DNA of 31,965 nucleotides from an uncultured Gammaproteobacteria bacterium (GTDB taxonomy: Bacteria > Pseudomonadota > Gammaproteobacteria > Pseudomonadales > Pseudohongiellaceae). The stretch lies in NCBI GenBank assembly GCA_937898685.1, contig CALEJT010000094.1, positions 1 to 31,965 of the forward strand. Reading direction: 5' to 3'. Of this stretch, positions 7,737 to 15,695 are shown in pieces. Made by a program: the position numbers and the translations under genes. The notes under the pieces are model-generated. The model saw only the letters and a list, made by a program, of their open reading frames with translations. It was not told where the DNA came from and did not search any database. The first letter of the stretch is position 1. Each line of letters opens with the position of its first letter.

Positions 7737-8633
7737 ATGGCAAATTCAGACCCAACCCCATCTGACTTCATAGAACACGCGCTGAATATGGTGCTACACC
7801 ATAATTCCCGGGACGAGACTCTGCCATTGGCAAAGTACAAGCAGCTCAACCACAAAATCCTGGTGGTCGATAACGAGCCGCTGGTTGTAGAGGAACTCTG
7901 CGAGTTTCTTGTCAGTCAGGGTTTTTTATGCGTCGACGCAGTCGGCGCTCACGACGCACTCATTCAATTCACCGCCAATCCCGACATCGTCCTCGTACTG
8001 AGCGACTTCCGCATGCCCGAGATGAACGGCATCCAGTTGCTCGAGGCGCTGCGTTCCACTGTAGGTGGTGAGCGCATCTTCGAAACCATCATCTTTACCG
8101 GCGATGCCGACAAGACGGACGTGATCGATGCCCTGCGTGCCGGTGTGGCCGACTACTTCCAGAAGCCGCTCGACCTCAAGTTGCTGGTGGAAGGCATCAC
8201 GCGTGTTCTCGCCAAGATCGAGCGCCGCCAGGCTGAGGCGCGCATCCGCACGCTCAGCCAGAGCCTCAAGATTCTGAGCAACTCGCTCAACCAGATCTGC
8301 AACGATGGCACCGACCCTACGCCGGACGTGCGGATCCCGATGGTGCCGATGGTCAGCCAGAAGGAATTGGTCGAGCCCGTCGTGGCGCAGACCGCCGCTC
8401 AGGAGCTCGAAGAGAAGCTCTCGCCCAGGCAGAAAGAGGTAGCCAGCTTGATTGGTAAGGGGCTCACCAACTATCAGATTGCTTGCGATCTAGGCATTTC
8501 CGAAAACACCGTCAAGATTTACGTTTCCCAAATCCTCCGCATCTACAACCTCCGCAACCGCACTCAGCTGGCGTTGATGTTGGAAGGCGCGCGTGGCGCG
8601 GGAAATCCTTCGCACCGTTCCAATCTGAAATAA
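7737..8633 (+). CDS. Response regulator, REC domain with LuxR-type DNA-binding domain
   Basis: A 298-aa protein. After about 38 poorly conserved residues the receiver domain begins at HKILVVDNEP, with acidic Asp45 and Glu47, phospho-acceptor Asp90 (VLSDFRMPEMNG), Thr121 and Lys143 (YFQKPLDL). A helical linker rich in R, E and Q follows (about 155-190). A LuxR/FixJ helix-turn-helix occupies about 228-285 (LSPRQKEVASLIGKGLTNYQIACDLGISENTVKIYV). No histidine kinase is adjacent, so it is an orphan in this window. The FixJ/NarL layout implies phosphorylation-dependent transcription control. The start is chosen at ATG 7737; SD AAGGAA is 15 bp upstream, slightly far. A strong terminator follows. Confidence 0.9.
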   Translation: MANSDPTPSDFIEHALNMVLHHNSRDETLPLAKYKQLNHKILVVDNEPLVVEELCEFLVSQGFLCVDAVGAHDALIQFTANPDIVLVLSDFRMPEMNGIQLLEALRSTVGGERIFETIIFTGDADKTDVIDALRAGVADYFQKPLDLKLLVEGITRVLAKIERRQAEARIRTLSQSLKILSNSLNQICNDGTDPTPDVRIPMVPMVSQKELVEPVVAQTAAQELEEKLSPRQKEVASLIGKGLTNYQIACDLGISENTVKIYVSQILRIYNLRNRTQLALMLEGARGAGNPSHRSNLK

Positions 8634-8651
8634 GTTTGCGCTGGTCAATAG

Positions 8652-8686
8652 GACGACGCCCCGCACATGCGGGGCGTCGTCGTTTT
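8652..8686 (+). terminator. Rho-independent terminator after the response regulator
   Basis: A perfect GC-rich stem GACGACGCCCCGC / GCGGGGCGTCGTC with a short loop is followed by GTTTT, 18 bp after the regulator stop. Confidence 0.9.
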
Positions 8687-8722
8687 GGCTGCTGAAATTA
8701 TTGGGCGAGAGGAATGAGAGGC

Positions 8723-9547
8723 TCAGCGTCGCGCTGCTTCGTAGAGTGGAGTCACTGCAGGTAGCAGACTCTGGATCTCACGCACGCGGTTCGCGCTCGC
8801 AGGATGGCTGCTGAGGATTTCGGGCGGTGCTGCACCTTCATTGGCTGCCATCATCTTCTGCCACAACGTTACCCCGGCTCGCGGGTCATAACCGGCGCGC
8901 GCACTGAGTTCCAAGCCGATGCGATCCGCTTCGGTTTCGTCCGCCCGGCTGAAGCGGGTCGCGATCAATGCCTGATAACCGGTGGCAGCGAGATCTGCAG
9001 TGCCGCGGCCCAGGCCTAGGAGAGCAGCGCCGATGCCGATTGCGGTTTGCGCGGCGAGAGCCTGTGACATCTGCTCGCGCGAATGTTCGCGCAGTGCATG
9101 TGCGATCTCGTGTCCCATCACCACGGCGATCTCGTCGTCGCTCAGGTCCAGTTTCTCGATGAGGCCGGAGTAAAACATGATCTTGCCTCCCGGCATGCAG
9201 AAGGCATTGAGCTGGTCGCTTTCCAGGACGTTCACTTCCCAGTTCCAGCCCGGTGCGTCTGAGCGGAAGACACTGGTTTGCGGTTGCAGGCGGGCAGCGA
9301 TCGCGCGCACGCGATTGAGCAGACGTTGATCCTTGTTGAGGATGTTCTGCTTCTGTGCCTCGGCCTTCATCTCGCCGTAGGCTTCATTGGCCATCTGATT
9401 GATCTCGGCCGAGGACACCAGCAACAACTGTTGGCGATTCGCACCCACCACGCCGGATGAGGTCGTGGTGGTGCAGGCACCCAGAGTGAGTGCAGCAATG
9501 CATACGGTGATGCCCGCCGCCAGGCGCGTCCTTTTCAGAATCGACAT
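8723..9547 (-). CDS. M48 family metalloprotease, lipoprotein
   Basis: A 274-aa protein from ATG 9545-9547, which has a good SD (GGGAGGA); a TTG start four codons earlier is less likely. The N-terminus is a lipoprotein signal with lipobox LGAC (Cys25) and a TTTTSS linker, so the protein should be anchored on the periplasmic side of a membrane. The zinc motif is HEIAH at 146-150 (HExxH), with the third ligand Glu206 in ETEADRIG. SHPASANRVREI near the C-terminus is the conserved M48 SHP motif. This matches the LoiP/YcaL/BepA-like quality-control peptidases that degrade misfolded outer-membrane proteins (family knowledge). No TPR domain is present, unlike BepA. Confidence 0.92.
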   Translation of the reverse strand: MSILKRTRLAAGITVCIAALTLGACTTTTSSGVVGANRQQLLLVSSAEINQMANEAYGEMKAEAQKQNILNKDQRLLNRVRAIAARLQPQTSVFRSDAPGWNWEVNVLESDQLNAFCMPGGKIMFYSGLIEKLDLSDDEIAVVMGHEIAHALREHSREQMSQALAAQTAIGIGAALLGLGRGTADLAATGYQALIATRFSRADETEADRIGLELSARAGYDPRAGVTLWQKMMAANEGAAPPEILSSHPASANRVREIQSLLPAVTPLYEAARR

Positions 9548-9630
9548 AGGTCCTCCCAACTGCTCGTAGCAGATCCCATTGCAGGGGGCTGATCATAGAA
9601 CGTCATACGAACGATGACCAAGCCTACGCC

Positions 9631-10131
9631 TCAGCGCCGAAAAGAGTCGCGACCGCGGTCACGGTCTCGCTCGGGTCCACGCCCAGGTCTGCTGCGCACT
9701 TCTTCTCTCCATTCGTGGCCGTTCCAAACGTAGCGAGTGCCATGGGCGTTGACGACCCAGGGACGTTCGTAGCTGCCGCCGATTTCAACCGCTTCACCGG
9801 GCATGCGGCTCCACCCGCGACCGTTCCAGCGATAGATGCCATAACCGCCTCTATGGCGATCCGTGCCGAGCACCCAGCCATCCGCTACGGCTACCGCTTC
9901 ACCGGGAGCGACCTGCCAGCGTTTGGAACCGGGGGCGCGATACAGAATCTCGCGGCCACCGCGGCGCGGCTCACCCAGGCGCCAGTCGAGCGCTGCGATG
10001 TTGTAAGACGAAAATCTGTGCGGCTCGAGGCCGTAGCCGTAACGCGGCTCGAAGCGATCCGCAGCAGTGACTGCGTTCGCTCCCAGCAACAGAAAGCACA
10101 GGATGAGGAATTTGTTGGTCAGAACTTTCAT
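9631..10131 (-). CDS. Secreted tectonin-like beta-propeller repeat protein
   Basis: A 166-aa protein with a signal peptide (MKVLTNKFLILCFLLLGANAVTA). The mature part carries two or three blades of the tectonin type: WQVAPGEAVAVADGWVLGTDRHRGGYGIYRWNG and WSRMPGEAVEIGGSYERPWVVNAHGTRYVWNGHEW, each with W...PGEA and a Trp/Tyr strand. The C-terminus is a basic/acidic tail rich in RDR and PGRG. An SD AAGGAG precedes the ATG. Tectonin repeats usually bind surface glycans or proteins; the ligand here is unknown. Too few blades are present for a full propeller, so it may oligomerise (inference). Confidence 0.72.
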   Translation of the reverse strand: MKVLTNKFLILCFLLLGANAVTAADRFEPRYGYGLEPHRFSSYNIAALDWRLGEPRRGGREILYRAPGSKRWQVAPGEAVAVADGWVLGTDRHRGGYGIYRWNGRGWSRMPGEAVEIGGSYERPWVVNAHGTRYVWNGHEWREEVRSRPGRGPERDRDRGRDSFRR

Positions 10132-10293
10132 GTCCGTCTCCTTGGTTGCGACTCGTGGTCTGCTGACGACGAGCTCAGTGTCGTCGTTTGCAGCTGAACG
10201 GAACGTGAAATGGCTTAAGGCAGGATGAACGACGCGTTCGATCCCCGCTCACTGGTGAGACGGTTTTTTTGATGGCCCTCCGTCGTTTCCTGA

Positions 10294-10485
10294 GGGGACA
10301 CCAGTGTTCGTGAGGGGACACCCACTTTTCTTCTCGACTGATGGGGCAGCCACCAACGCCTGAAGGGACAGCCACCAAAGTGTGTTGCGGACAGTCACTC
10401 ACCATCATCGGGACAGTCACCGCCGTTACAGGGGGACCGCTGTCATAGGGACAGTCACCCTGGAGAGACGACACCCACGGTGTCG
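10294..10485 (+). repeat. Repeat cluster A: about 8 GGGACA-NN-CAC units
   Basis: All units are in forward orientation. They start at about 10294 (degenerate), 10315 (CC type), 10343 (GGGGCAGCCACC), 10365 (GC), 10389 (GT), 10410 (GT), 10448 (GT) and 10470 (CC), mostly 21-28 bp apart. The last overlaps a perfect hairpin CGACACC-CAC-GGTGTCG (10469-10485). The cluster lies in the 498-bp divergent gap between the tectonin-like gene and the EamA transporter, which holds no convincing gene. Confidence 0.85.
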
Positions 10486-10568
10486 CATCCATGCAATCAG
10501 GCCACGGGCAGTGCCGCTAAGATGCCCGGTTATGTCATAGAGAAAGAATCAAATTTGGAATCAAGGGG

Positions 10569-10596
10569 TTGTGATGACGCTGTGACGAGATAGCAT
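10569..10596 (+). promoter_or_regulatory. Candidate sigma70 promoter of the EamA transporter
   Basis: A -35-like TTGTGA (10569-10574) and a -10-like TAGCAT (10591-10596) are 16 bp apart, about 33 bp before the start codon. The SD AGGAGGT (10619-10625) follows. It is a moderate match only. Confidence 0.4.
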
Positions 10597-10629
10597 GCAC
10601 GGCCCGCTGAAGCTGTACAGGAGGTTCCC

Positions 10630-11592
10630 ATGAGTCAGCACCGCATGTTACTTGGCATCCTGTTTCTGCTTGCCGCCACCATGTCGTGGGGCGGCATGTT
10701 CCCAGTAGCCAAGCCGGCGCTCGAGCTGATCGATGCCTACTGGCTCACCTCCATCCGCTACGTGCCATCCGGGCTCGTGTTCTTGTTGCTCCTGGCATTG
10801 GTCGAGGGCACTGCCGCGTTACGGTTCGATGGCCACGGCGCCACGCTGTTCGCGCTCGGTACCCTGGGGTTTGCGGGCTTCAATCTGTTGGCCTTCACGG
10901 GGCTTGCGCATTCACGGCCAGAGCACGCCGCCGTGATCATGGCAACGATGCCGATGCTCACGATGTTGGCGAACTGGTTATTCAAAGGTCTCAAGCCTCA
11001 GACTTTCACGCTGATGACCATCGTGATCGCCTTCATCGGTGTTTTTCTGGTGATCACTGGCGGTGACCCACGCTCGGCCTTCGGTGGTGGAGCTGCAGGT
11101 TGGGATCTGCTGATACTCGTAGGTGGTTGCTGCTGGGTGACCTACACCTTGGGTGCGCAGCGTTTCCCCTCGTGGTCGCCGCTGCGCTACACCGCTTTGA
11201 CCAGCGCGTTAGGTTCCATCTCGATCGCCTTGATCACACTCGGCATGACCTGGACTGGGCTCTTGCAGCTGCCGTCGGTCGAGGATCTCGTGACCTTACG
11301 CTGGATCCTCGCTTACGTGATCATCCTGGGCGCCTTGGTTGCGGTATTGAGTTGGAACAGCGGCATCCGCATGTTGGGGGCAGTGAACGGAGTACTGTTC
11401 TTCAACGTCATTCCCATCACCGCCTTCACGATCGGCGTACTGCAGGGACAGCCACTTCATGCGGTCGAAGTGTTGGGGGCGATGCTTGTGATCGGTGGCC
11501 TCGTCGCCAACAACCTCTATCAACGTCGAAGTCTGGCGCGCGCGGCGCAGGCACCGTCCAACACTGAGACGGTACCTGCGAGCGCGAAATAG
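10630..11592 (+). CDS. EamA/DMT-family drug/metabolite transporter
   Basis: A 320-aa inner-membrane protein with about ten hydrophobic helices arranged as two EamA repeats (first from about 8 to 140, second from about 155 to 295). Typical motifs are MSWGGMFPVAKPAL near the N-terminus, FTGLAHSRPEHAAVIMATMPMLTMLANW at the end of the first repeat and SWNSGIRMLGAVNGVLFFNVIPITAF in the second. DMT members export amino acids, metabolites or drugs; the substrate cannot be inferred. An excellent SD (AGGAGGT) supports the ATG. A dispersed-repeat motif (GGGACAGCCACT, 11445-11456) occurs inside the coding sequence. The stop lies 5 bp from the convergent next gene, with no room for a terminator. Confidence 0.9.
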   Translation: MSQHRMLLGILFLLAATMSWGGMFPVAKPALELIDAYWLTSIRYVPSGLVFLLLLALVEGTAALRFDGHGATLFALGTLGFAGFNLLAFTGLAHSRPEHAAVIMATMPMLTMLANWLFKGLKPQTFTLMTIVIAFIGVFLVITGGDPRSAFGGGAAGWDLLILVGGCCWVTYTLGAQRFPSWSPLRYTALTSALGSISIALITLGMTWTGLLQLPSVEDLVTLRWILAYVIILGALVAVLSWNSGIRMLGAVNGVLFFNVIPITAFTIGVLQGQPLHAVEVLGAMLVIGGLVANNLYQRRSLARAAQAPSNTETVPASAK

Positions 11593-11597
11593 GAAGC

Positions 11598-12632
11598 TTA
11601 CTGCTCGTCCGGCACGCAGTTGTAAGGCTGGATGGTGAGGTCGGAGCGCACCAGTCGCTGACTGCCGGAGAAGGATTCGGTGTAGTAGAGCGGATCGGCG
11701 ATGGTCCAGTTCAGCACGAGGTCATCGTTGCTCGGGTCGATCGACAGGCGCTCGATCAAGGTCATCTGATCCGAATGCAGTACGCCGGTGGATTCGCGAC
11801 CCGCAAAGTTTTCGACGAACTGATTGATCACCCCCGTGGTGAAGCCAGTGGTGGTGATGACGAGCGTATCGCCTTCCCATGCGCCACGTGAGTGTCCCAA
11901 CACGGCGGGTTCTTTCGGCGTGTCGTCGTACGGCGGCATGTCGATCGGACGCCGCACATCCATCCATTCGTGTGCAATCAGGATTTCATCGCCCTCACGG
12001 CTGATCACGGCCGGTTGTGTGGCCATGCCCCAAACACGAATCTGACTTACGGGACTGCACTGCCGTGTGGGGTCATCGCGAATCGGATCGTAGGCGGCGT
12101 GCGCAGCAAGACCGGCTTCGGTGAGCGGTACGTCGAAATTGCGCCGCACCGTCTGCGCCACTTCGAAATCCTTTCTCACCCAAGTACCGAAGATGGAGCC
12201 TTTCTCGGCGTCGTTCCCAGGTCTGTGGCGTTGCTCGCCGGTAAGGAAACCGAGTTCCAAGCGTCGACCGTTCTCCAGTATGCCCACGTCGAAGTAGCAG
12301 CCATGACCATCGCGACGATGCGGAAAACCTTCGATACGCAATGGAGTGCCGGGACTGAGCGTTTCCGCCGTGATATCCATGCGACGCAGAATCGTCGTGC
12401 CATGCATCTCGCAGTTCCACTGCGAGGTGGTGCCGTCGCTGTTGACGACATCGAGATACACGGTCGAGTGCGGATTGCGCAGATCGAGGCGCGCCACCTT
12501 ACCTTCGAGCACGATCGGTTTGGTCAGGTCGAAATGCGCGGTCACGCCGTGATGCGTTTGCGCAGGCATGGCAACGAGCAGGCTCAAGAGAGAACTGGTA
12601 CCGAGAAGCATCGGACGTGTAACTGAGTTCAT
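11598..12632 (-). CDS. Exported DUF6152-like protein
   Basis: A 344-aa protein with a signal peptide (about residues 1-26, ending MPAQT). The mature N-terminus reads HHGVTAHFDLTKPIVLEGKVARLDLRNPHSTVYLDV, the hallmark of DUF6152 proteins (paired His, HFD, EGKV, NPHS). The C-terminal half contains GHSRGAWEGDTLVITTTGFTTG, a motif shared by many uncharacterised exported proteins, often found together with this domain. No catalytic function is established. SD GGAG is placed 7 bp before the ATG. It is convergent with the EamA transporter. Confidence 0.7.
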   Translation of the reverse strand: MNSVTRPMLLGTSSLLSLLVAMPAQTHHGVTAHFDLTKPIVLEGKVARLDLRNPHSTVYLDVVNSDGTTSQWNCEMHGTTILRRMDITAETLSPGTPLRIEGFPHRRDGHGCYFDVGILENGRRLELGFLTGEQRHRPGNDAEKGSIFGTWVRKDFEVAQTVRRNFDVPLTEAGLAAHAAYDPIRDDPTRQCSPVSQIRVWGMATQPAVISREGDEILIAHEWMDVRRPIDMPPYDDTPKEPAVLGHSRGAWEGDTLVITTTGFTTGVINQFVENFAGRESTGVLHSDQMTLIERLSIDPSNDDLVLNWTIADPLYYTESFSGSQRLVRSDLTIQPYNCVPDEQ

Positions 12633-12804
12633 TGCGGCTCCATATAAACGGTCGATTCAGAACGCGAGCCATCTCCGGCTGCATGGTGCGCAAGTCTACT
12701 GTAGCGATGCTTTCGATGCATGCCGCGGGCGAACGAGGATCGAGCGGAAATTCTCAAGGAGTAGATGCAAGCGCCGCAAAAACGACGCTTGCACTAAAGA
12801 AAGT

Positions 12805-13698
12805 TCAGCGGCGGTACACCGGTTCGATGGAAGGCCAGAAGCGCGCACGCGAGATTGGGAGGCCGGTAAAGAAGGCGTTGATCGAATGGATCTGATTGCC
12901 CCAGATCTTGAAGGCTTCATAGGTCACCAGGGCATTGCCTTCACCGTACTGCGAGCCGGTGTGACCAAAGTTCAGCCACAGCAACACGGTGCCGTTCTCT
13001 TCGTCTACCGCTACCACGCTAGCGATGATGCCGGGATGCACGATGATGTTCTGCCCGTACATCTCCTCACCTTGTGCCATGATCGCACCGTTTTCCACGC
13101 GATAGGTTTCGGGCGCGAAAGGGGTGCCGGCATCGGTGAAGTTGCCGATGCGCAGGCCCTCGGCATAGGTGAGCGCGATGCGTACCAGGTTGTCACGCGA
13201 CATGCGTTGCCCTGCGGGAATGGGATCGTTCATGCCACGGATGGGGCCACCAAGCTCGGTGGGTCGAAGGCGCGAACTCGATGTGACGCGTGTGACGAGC
13301 GTTTCGATGCCACTGATCTTCTGCTGTTCATCGACATGCAGAACCAGAGACAGCAGCATCAGGTTCTCGTCTTCATGAAAAGCGACGTGCGAGGCAGCGA
13401 TCTGTTCCTTTACATCCAGATAGTCGTGACGAAAGCCATGCACACCCGTAACGGTTTGCCAGACACCATCACCGAGCTCTGCCGCCTGTCCGTCGACCGT
13501 GTATTTCACGGTATCGGCCAGCGGCAGGCGAGTGTGATCTTTTGCAGCGAGCGCATCGACGTACTGCGTGATCAGGTTGCCGAGGCAGGTACGATCGCAG
13601 CCCTGCGCGAAACTCGCATTTGCCATTAGGCTGAAGAGCGCAGTGGTCGCGCCAAGGATGAAGGCCTTGAAGAAGTGGGCGCGGGATGTGAACGACAT
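12805..13698 (-). CDS. Exported NTF2/SnoaL-like protein (DUF8021-type)
   Basis: A 297-aa protein with a signal peptide ending at about ASFAQ (residue 32). The mature part begins CDRTCLGNLITQYVDALAAKDHTRLPLADTVKYTVDGQAAELGDGVWQT, typical of exported proteins with a DUF8021/NTF2-like fold and one disulfide (two Cys in CDRTC). The C-terminal half (about 165-290) has a second alpha+beta segment, RIALTYAEGLRIGN...VENGAIMAQGEEMYG, which is probably another NTF2-like unit. No enzyme residues can be named. SD AGGAGGAACC supports the ATG. The family assignment is by recall of the motif; the function is unknown. Confidence 0.65.
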   Translation of the reverse strand: MSFTSRAHFFKAFILGATTALFSLMANASFAQGCDRTCLGNLITQYVDALAAKDHTRLPLADTVKYTVDGQAAELGDGVWQTVTGVHGFRHDYLDVKEQIAASHVAFHEDENLMLLSLVLHVDEQQKISGIETLVTRVTSSSRLRPTELGGPIRGMNDPIPAGQRMSRDNLVRIALTYAEGLRIGNFTDAGTPFAPETYRVENGAIMAQGEEMYGQNIIVHPGIIASVVAVDEENGTVLLWLNFGHTGSQYGEGNALVTYEAFKIWGNQIHSINAFFTGLPISRARFWPSIEPVYRR

Positions 13699-13837
13699 GG
13701 TTCCTCCTGTTCTAGTTGTTATGGGTGCGCAGCGGTACGGATCGGAGCATGACCGCGCACGAGATGCAAGTCACCCCGGGGCTGTGGAGCGATCCACCAT
13801 CGCCGATTTTTGGGGGCTTCACACAGGTCGCTTTACT

Positions 13838-14248
13838 TCAAGCGATGCCGCCCAGTTCGCAGATGCGAGCGAATTCTTCCGCAGTGACCTTGCCCACACT
13901 GAGGCGTCCGAGACGGACCAGATCCATGTTCTTGAAAAAGGGATCCTGTTTCAGCGTCTTGAGAGATACGGGATTTTTCAGATCCTTGTACGGCCCGAAC
14001 TCCACGGCGGACCAATCTCCTTCGGTGGCAGTCGGATCGGGATAGTGTTCACGCAGCACTTTGGCGATGCCCACGATCTCTTGCCCTACGTTGCTGTGAT
14101 AGAAAAAGGCGAGGTCACCTTTTTTCATTGCACGCAGATTGTTGCGTGCGGCGTAGTTACGGACGCCGCTCCAATCGGTTTTCTTGTCTTTCTTCAGTTG
14201 ATCCCAGCTGTATTCGTAGGGTTCCGATTTGATAAGCCAGTAGTTCAT
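13838..14248 (-). CDS. EVE domain protein (thymocyte nuclear protein 1-like)
   Basis: A 136-aa single-domain protein starting at MNYWLIKSEPYEYSWDQL. The EVE-fold landmarks are WLIKSEP, WSGVRNYAARNNLRAMKKGDLAFFYHSN, IVGIAKV and DPT...WSAVEFGPYKDL. EVE domains relate to the PUA/YTH folds and are thought to bind modified bases in nucleic acids (family knowledge). The frame extends 26 codons upstream, but family length and the canonical N-terminus point to the ATG at 14246-14248. No obvious SD is present. Confidence 0.9.
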   Translation of the reverse strand: MNYWLIKSEPYEYSWDQLKKDKKTDWSGVRNYAARNNLRAMKKGDLAFFYHSNVGQEIVGIAKVLREHYPDPTATEGDWSAVEFGPYKDLKNPVSLKTLKQDPFFKNMDLVRLGRLSVGKVTAEEFARICELGGIA

Positions 14249-14495
14249 GCGTAGCTCTGCAGTAGTGGTTCGAATGCGCGAAGGATAATGAGCCAGCCAT
14301 CGAAGGTCCATGTGTGAGCTTCGCACGAGCTCATCTTTGTACAGAAAGTTTCGAAGTGCGCTGGCGCCGCAGAAGCGTGAGCTGCGTCAGATTTTGCATC
14401 GGAATTCTAAGCGGCATGTTGCAAAGCAGTTCTCTCATCGCCGCGCTCTAGTACCATCCATCAGGCCAGTACCAGGACATGGACGAGGAGGAGCT

Positions 14496-15065
14496 ATGGC
14501 GTTGAACATCATGCTCGAGCTGAGTGATGAGGACCTGAAGTACTTTTCCCGCGTGTTGAATTCCGTGTGGAAACAACACTCGAAATTGCCGGAAAGCGAC
14601 ATCGTGTCCGGCGCGCGTGAACTGATCAAACAGGCACGTAAATCGAAAGCGCCCAGTTATGTGATGCGCCGTTTGGATGACATCAAGCTTTTGATCGAAC
14701 TGCTTGGTGACAAGGAATGGGCGCTCGATGCGGAGGACCGGCGCCGCATTCTGGCTGCGATCAGCTATTTCGCGGTAAAAAAGGACATCATCCCAGACAA
14801 AGTGCCTGGCATTGGTTATCTCGATGACGCGTTGATGGCTGAGCTCGTCATCCGTGAGCTCAAGCACGATCTCGAAGGTTATCGCGACTTCGTTGCCTAT
14901 CGTGAAAGCGAGTTGGAGAGGCGCGGCAAGGTTGCGGATCGCGAGCAGTGGCTTTCTTCTCGTCGTGCCATGTTGATGGAGCGCGTGCGCCGTCGCCGTG
15001 AACGTATGTGGGAACGTCGCCGAGAGACCTCCGCCACGCATCCCATCCTGCGTTATAAGTACTGA
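14496..15065 (+). CDS. DUF1232 (YkvA-like) protein
   Basis: A 189-aa protein starting at the ATG with a strong SD (GAGGAGGAGCT); the longer frame upstream is not coding-like. The middle carries the DUF1232 signature LLGDKEWALDAEDRRRILAAISYFAVKKDIIPDKVPGIGYLDDALMAELV (about 71-120). The C-terminus is very basic and helical (ERVRRRRERMWERRRE), which could bind nucleic acid or membrane. YkvA-type domains are usually membrane-associated; here the hydrophobicity is weak. Function unknown. Confidence 0.85.
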   Translation: MALNIMLELSDEDLKYFSRVLNSVWKQHSKLPESDIVSGARELIKQARKSKAPSYVMRRLDDIKLLIELLGDKEWALDAEDRRRILAAISYFAVKKDIIPDKVPGIGYLDDALMAELVIRELKHDLEGYRDFVAYRESELERRGKVADREQWLSSRRAMLMERVRRRRERMWERRRETSATHPILRYKY

Positions 15066-15071
15066 CGCAGA

Positions 15072-15552
15072 GGACACTCACCGTCGTTTATACATCTTGT
15101 CCCCTGGGTTCCGCCCCGGGCGCCCCAGGGACACCCACCTATTTGCTTGTCGAGTTGAACCGCACTCCGCTGAGCTCGGATGAGCTTCCGGGACAGTCGC
15201 ACTGGCTTGTTTCCGGGACACTCACCTTTTTCTTCGGGGACACTCACCTTTCCTTCTTGGTCCGTGGGAACAATCGTTTGTTTGGGGACAGTCACTTTGG
15301 AAGTTCAGTGAAAGCTCAGGGACAGCCGCCTTCGATAACGCCGCGAAATCACAGCATTATTTTCTGCTGAGCCATCCAGTTGGGATGGGACGGTCACCTC
15401 GACTTTCTAGGGAAGGGCCGTCTCCTCGACTTCTCCGAAATGATCACCCAGCGACAGAAGTTCGACACTTACATCGCTGATCTGTTGGAGAGGAGCTGTA
15501 CGCGTTGGACGTGCGAAGGACCGCGAGTAGGGCCGAGCAAGGGACAGTCACT
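15072..15552 (+). repeat. Repeat cluster B: 9 GGGACA-NN-CAC units
   Basis: All units are forward: 15072 (CT), 15128 (CC), 15190 (GT, degenerate CGCA end), 15215 (CT), 15237 (CT), 15285 (GT), 15319 (GC, CGCC end), 15387 (GGGACGGTCACC) and 15541 (GT). Several are followed by a short T-run. The cluster fills most of the 630-bp convergent gap between the DUF1232 gene and the symporter. A bulged stem GTCCCCTGGG / CCCAGGGAC (15099-15132) incorporates the second unit. I see no gene in the gap. Confidence 0.85.
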
Positions 15553-15652
15553 TCCTCTGAGGAGAGTGGCCTCGGATAACGTGGTCATTCACCGAAATAG
15601 ACTGGCGAATTTCCACGTTGCGGCTAGACTGCAATCGCACCGACGAGCCGAG

Positions 15653-15690
15653 ACCGGGTGATCCGATGCAGTTCTATCGGATCACTCGGT
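15653..15690 (-). terminator. Hairpin downstream of the AgcS symporter gene
   Basis: A 15-bp stem ACCGGGTGATCCGAT / ATCGGATCACTCGGT (one non-Watson-Crick pair) with an 8-nt loop begins 6 bp after the symporter stop. There is no clear U-tract, so it may be a terminator or a 3'-protecting hairpin. Confidence 0.6.
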
Positions 15691-15695
15691 TTCAT

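Noticed and set aside
10175..10492. Open frame on the minus strand through repeat cluster A
   Set aside because: It consists mostly of repeat units translated as DCP/GGCP-like strings, with no SD and no protein-like composition.
14249..14495. Possible 6S RNA gene beside the EVE gene, as in some gammaproteobacteria
   Set aside because: I could not find the long, bubble-interrupted hairpin; zapA and the formyltetrahydrofolate cyclo-ligase gene are also absent here.
15143..15661. Plus-strand open frames across repeat cluster B
   Set aside because: They follow repeat sequence, lack ribosome sites and overlap no recognisable family.
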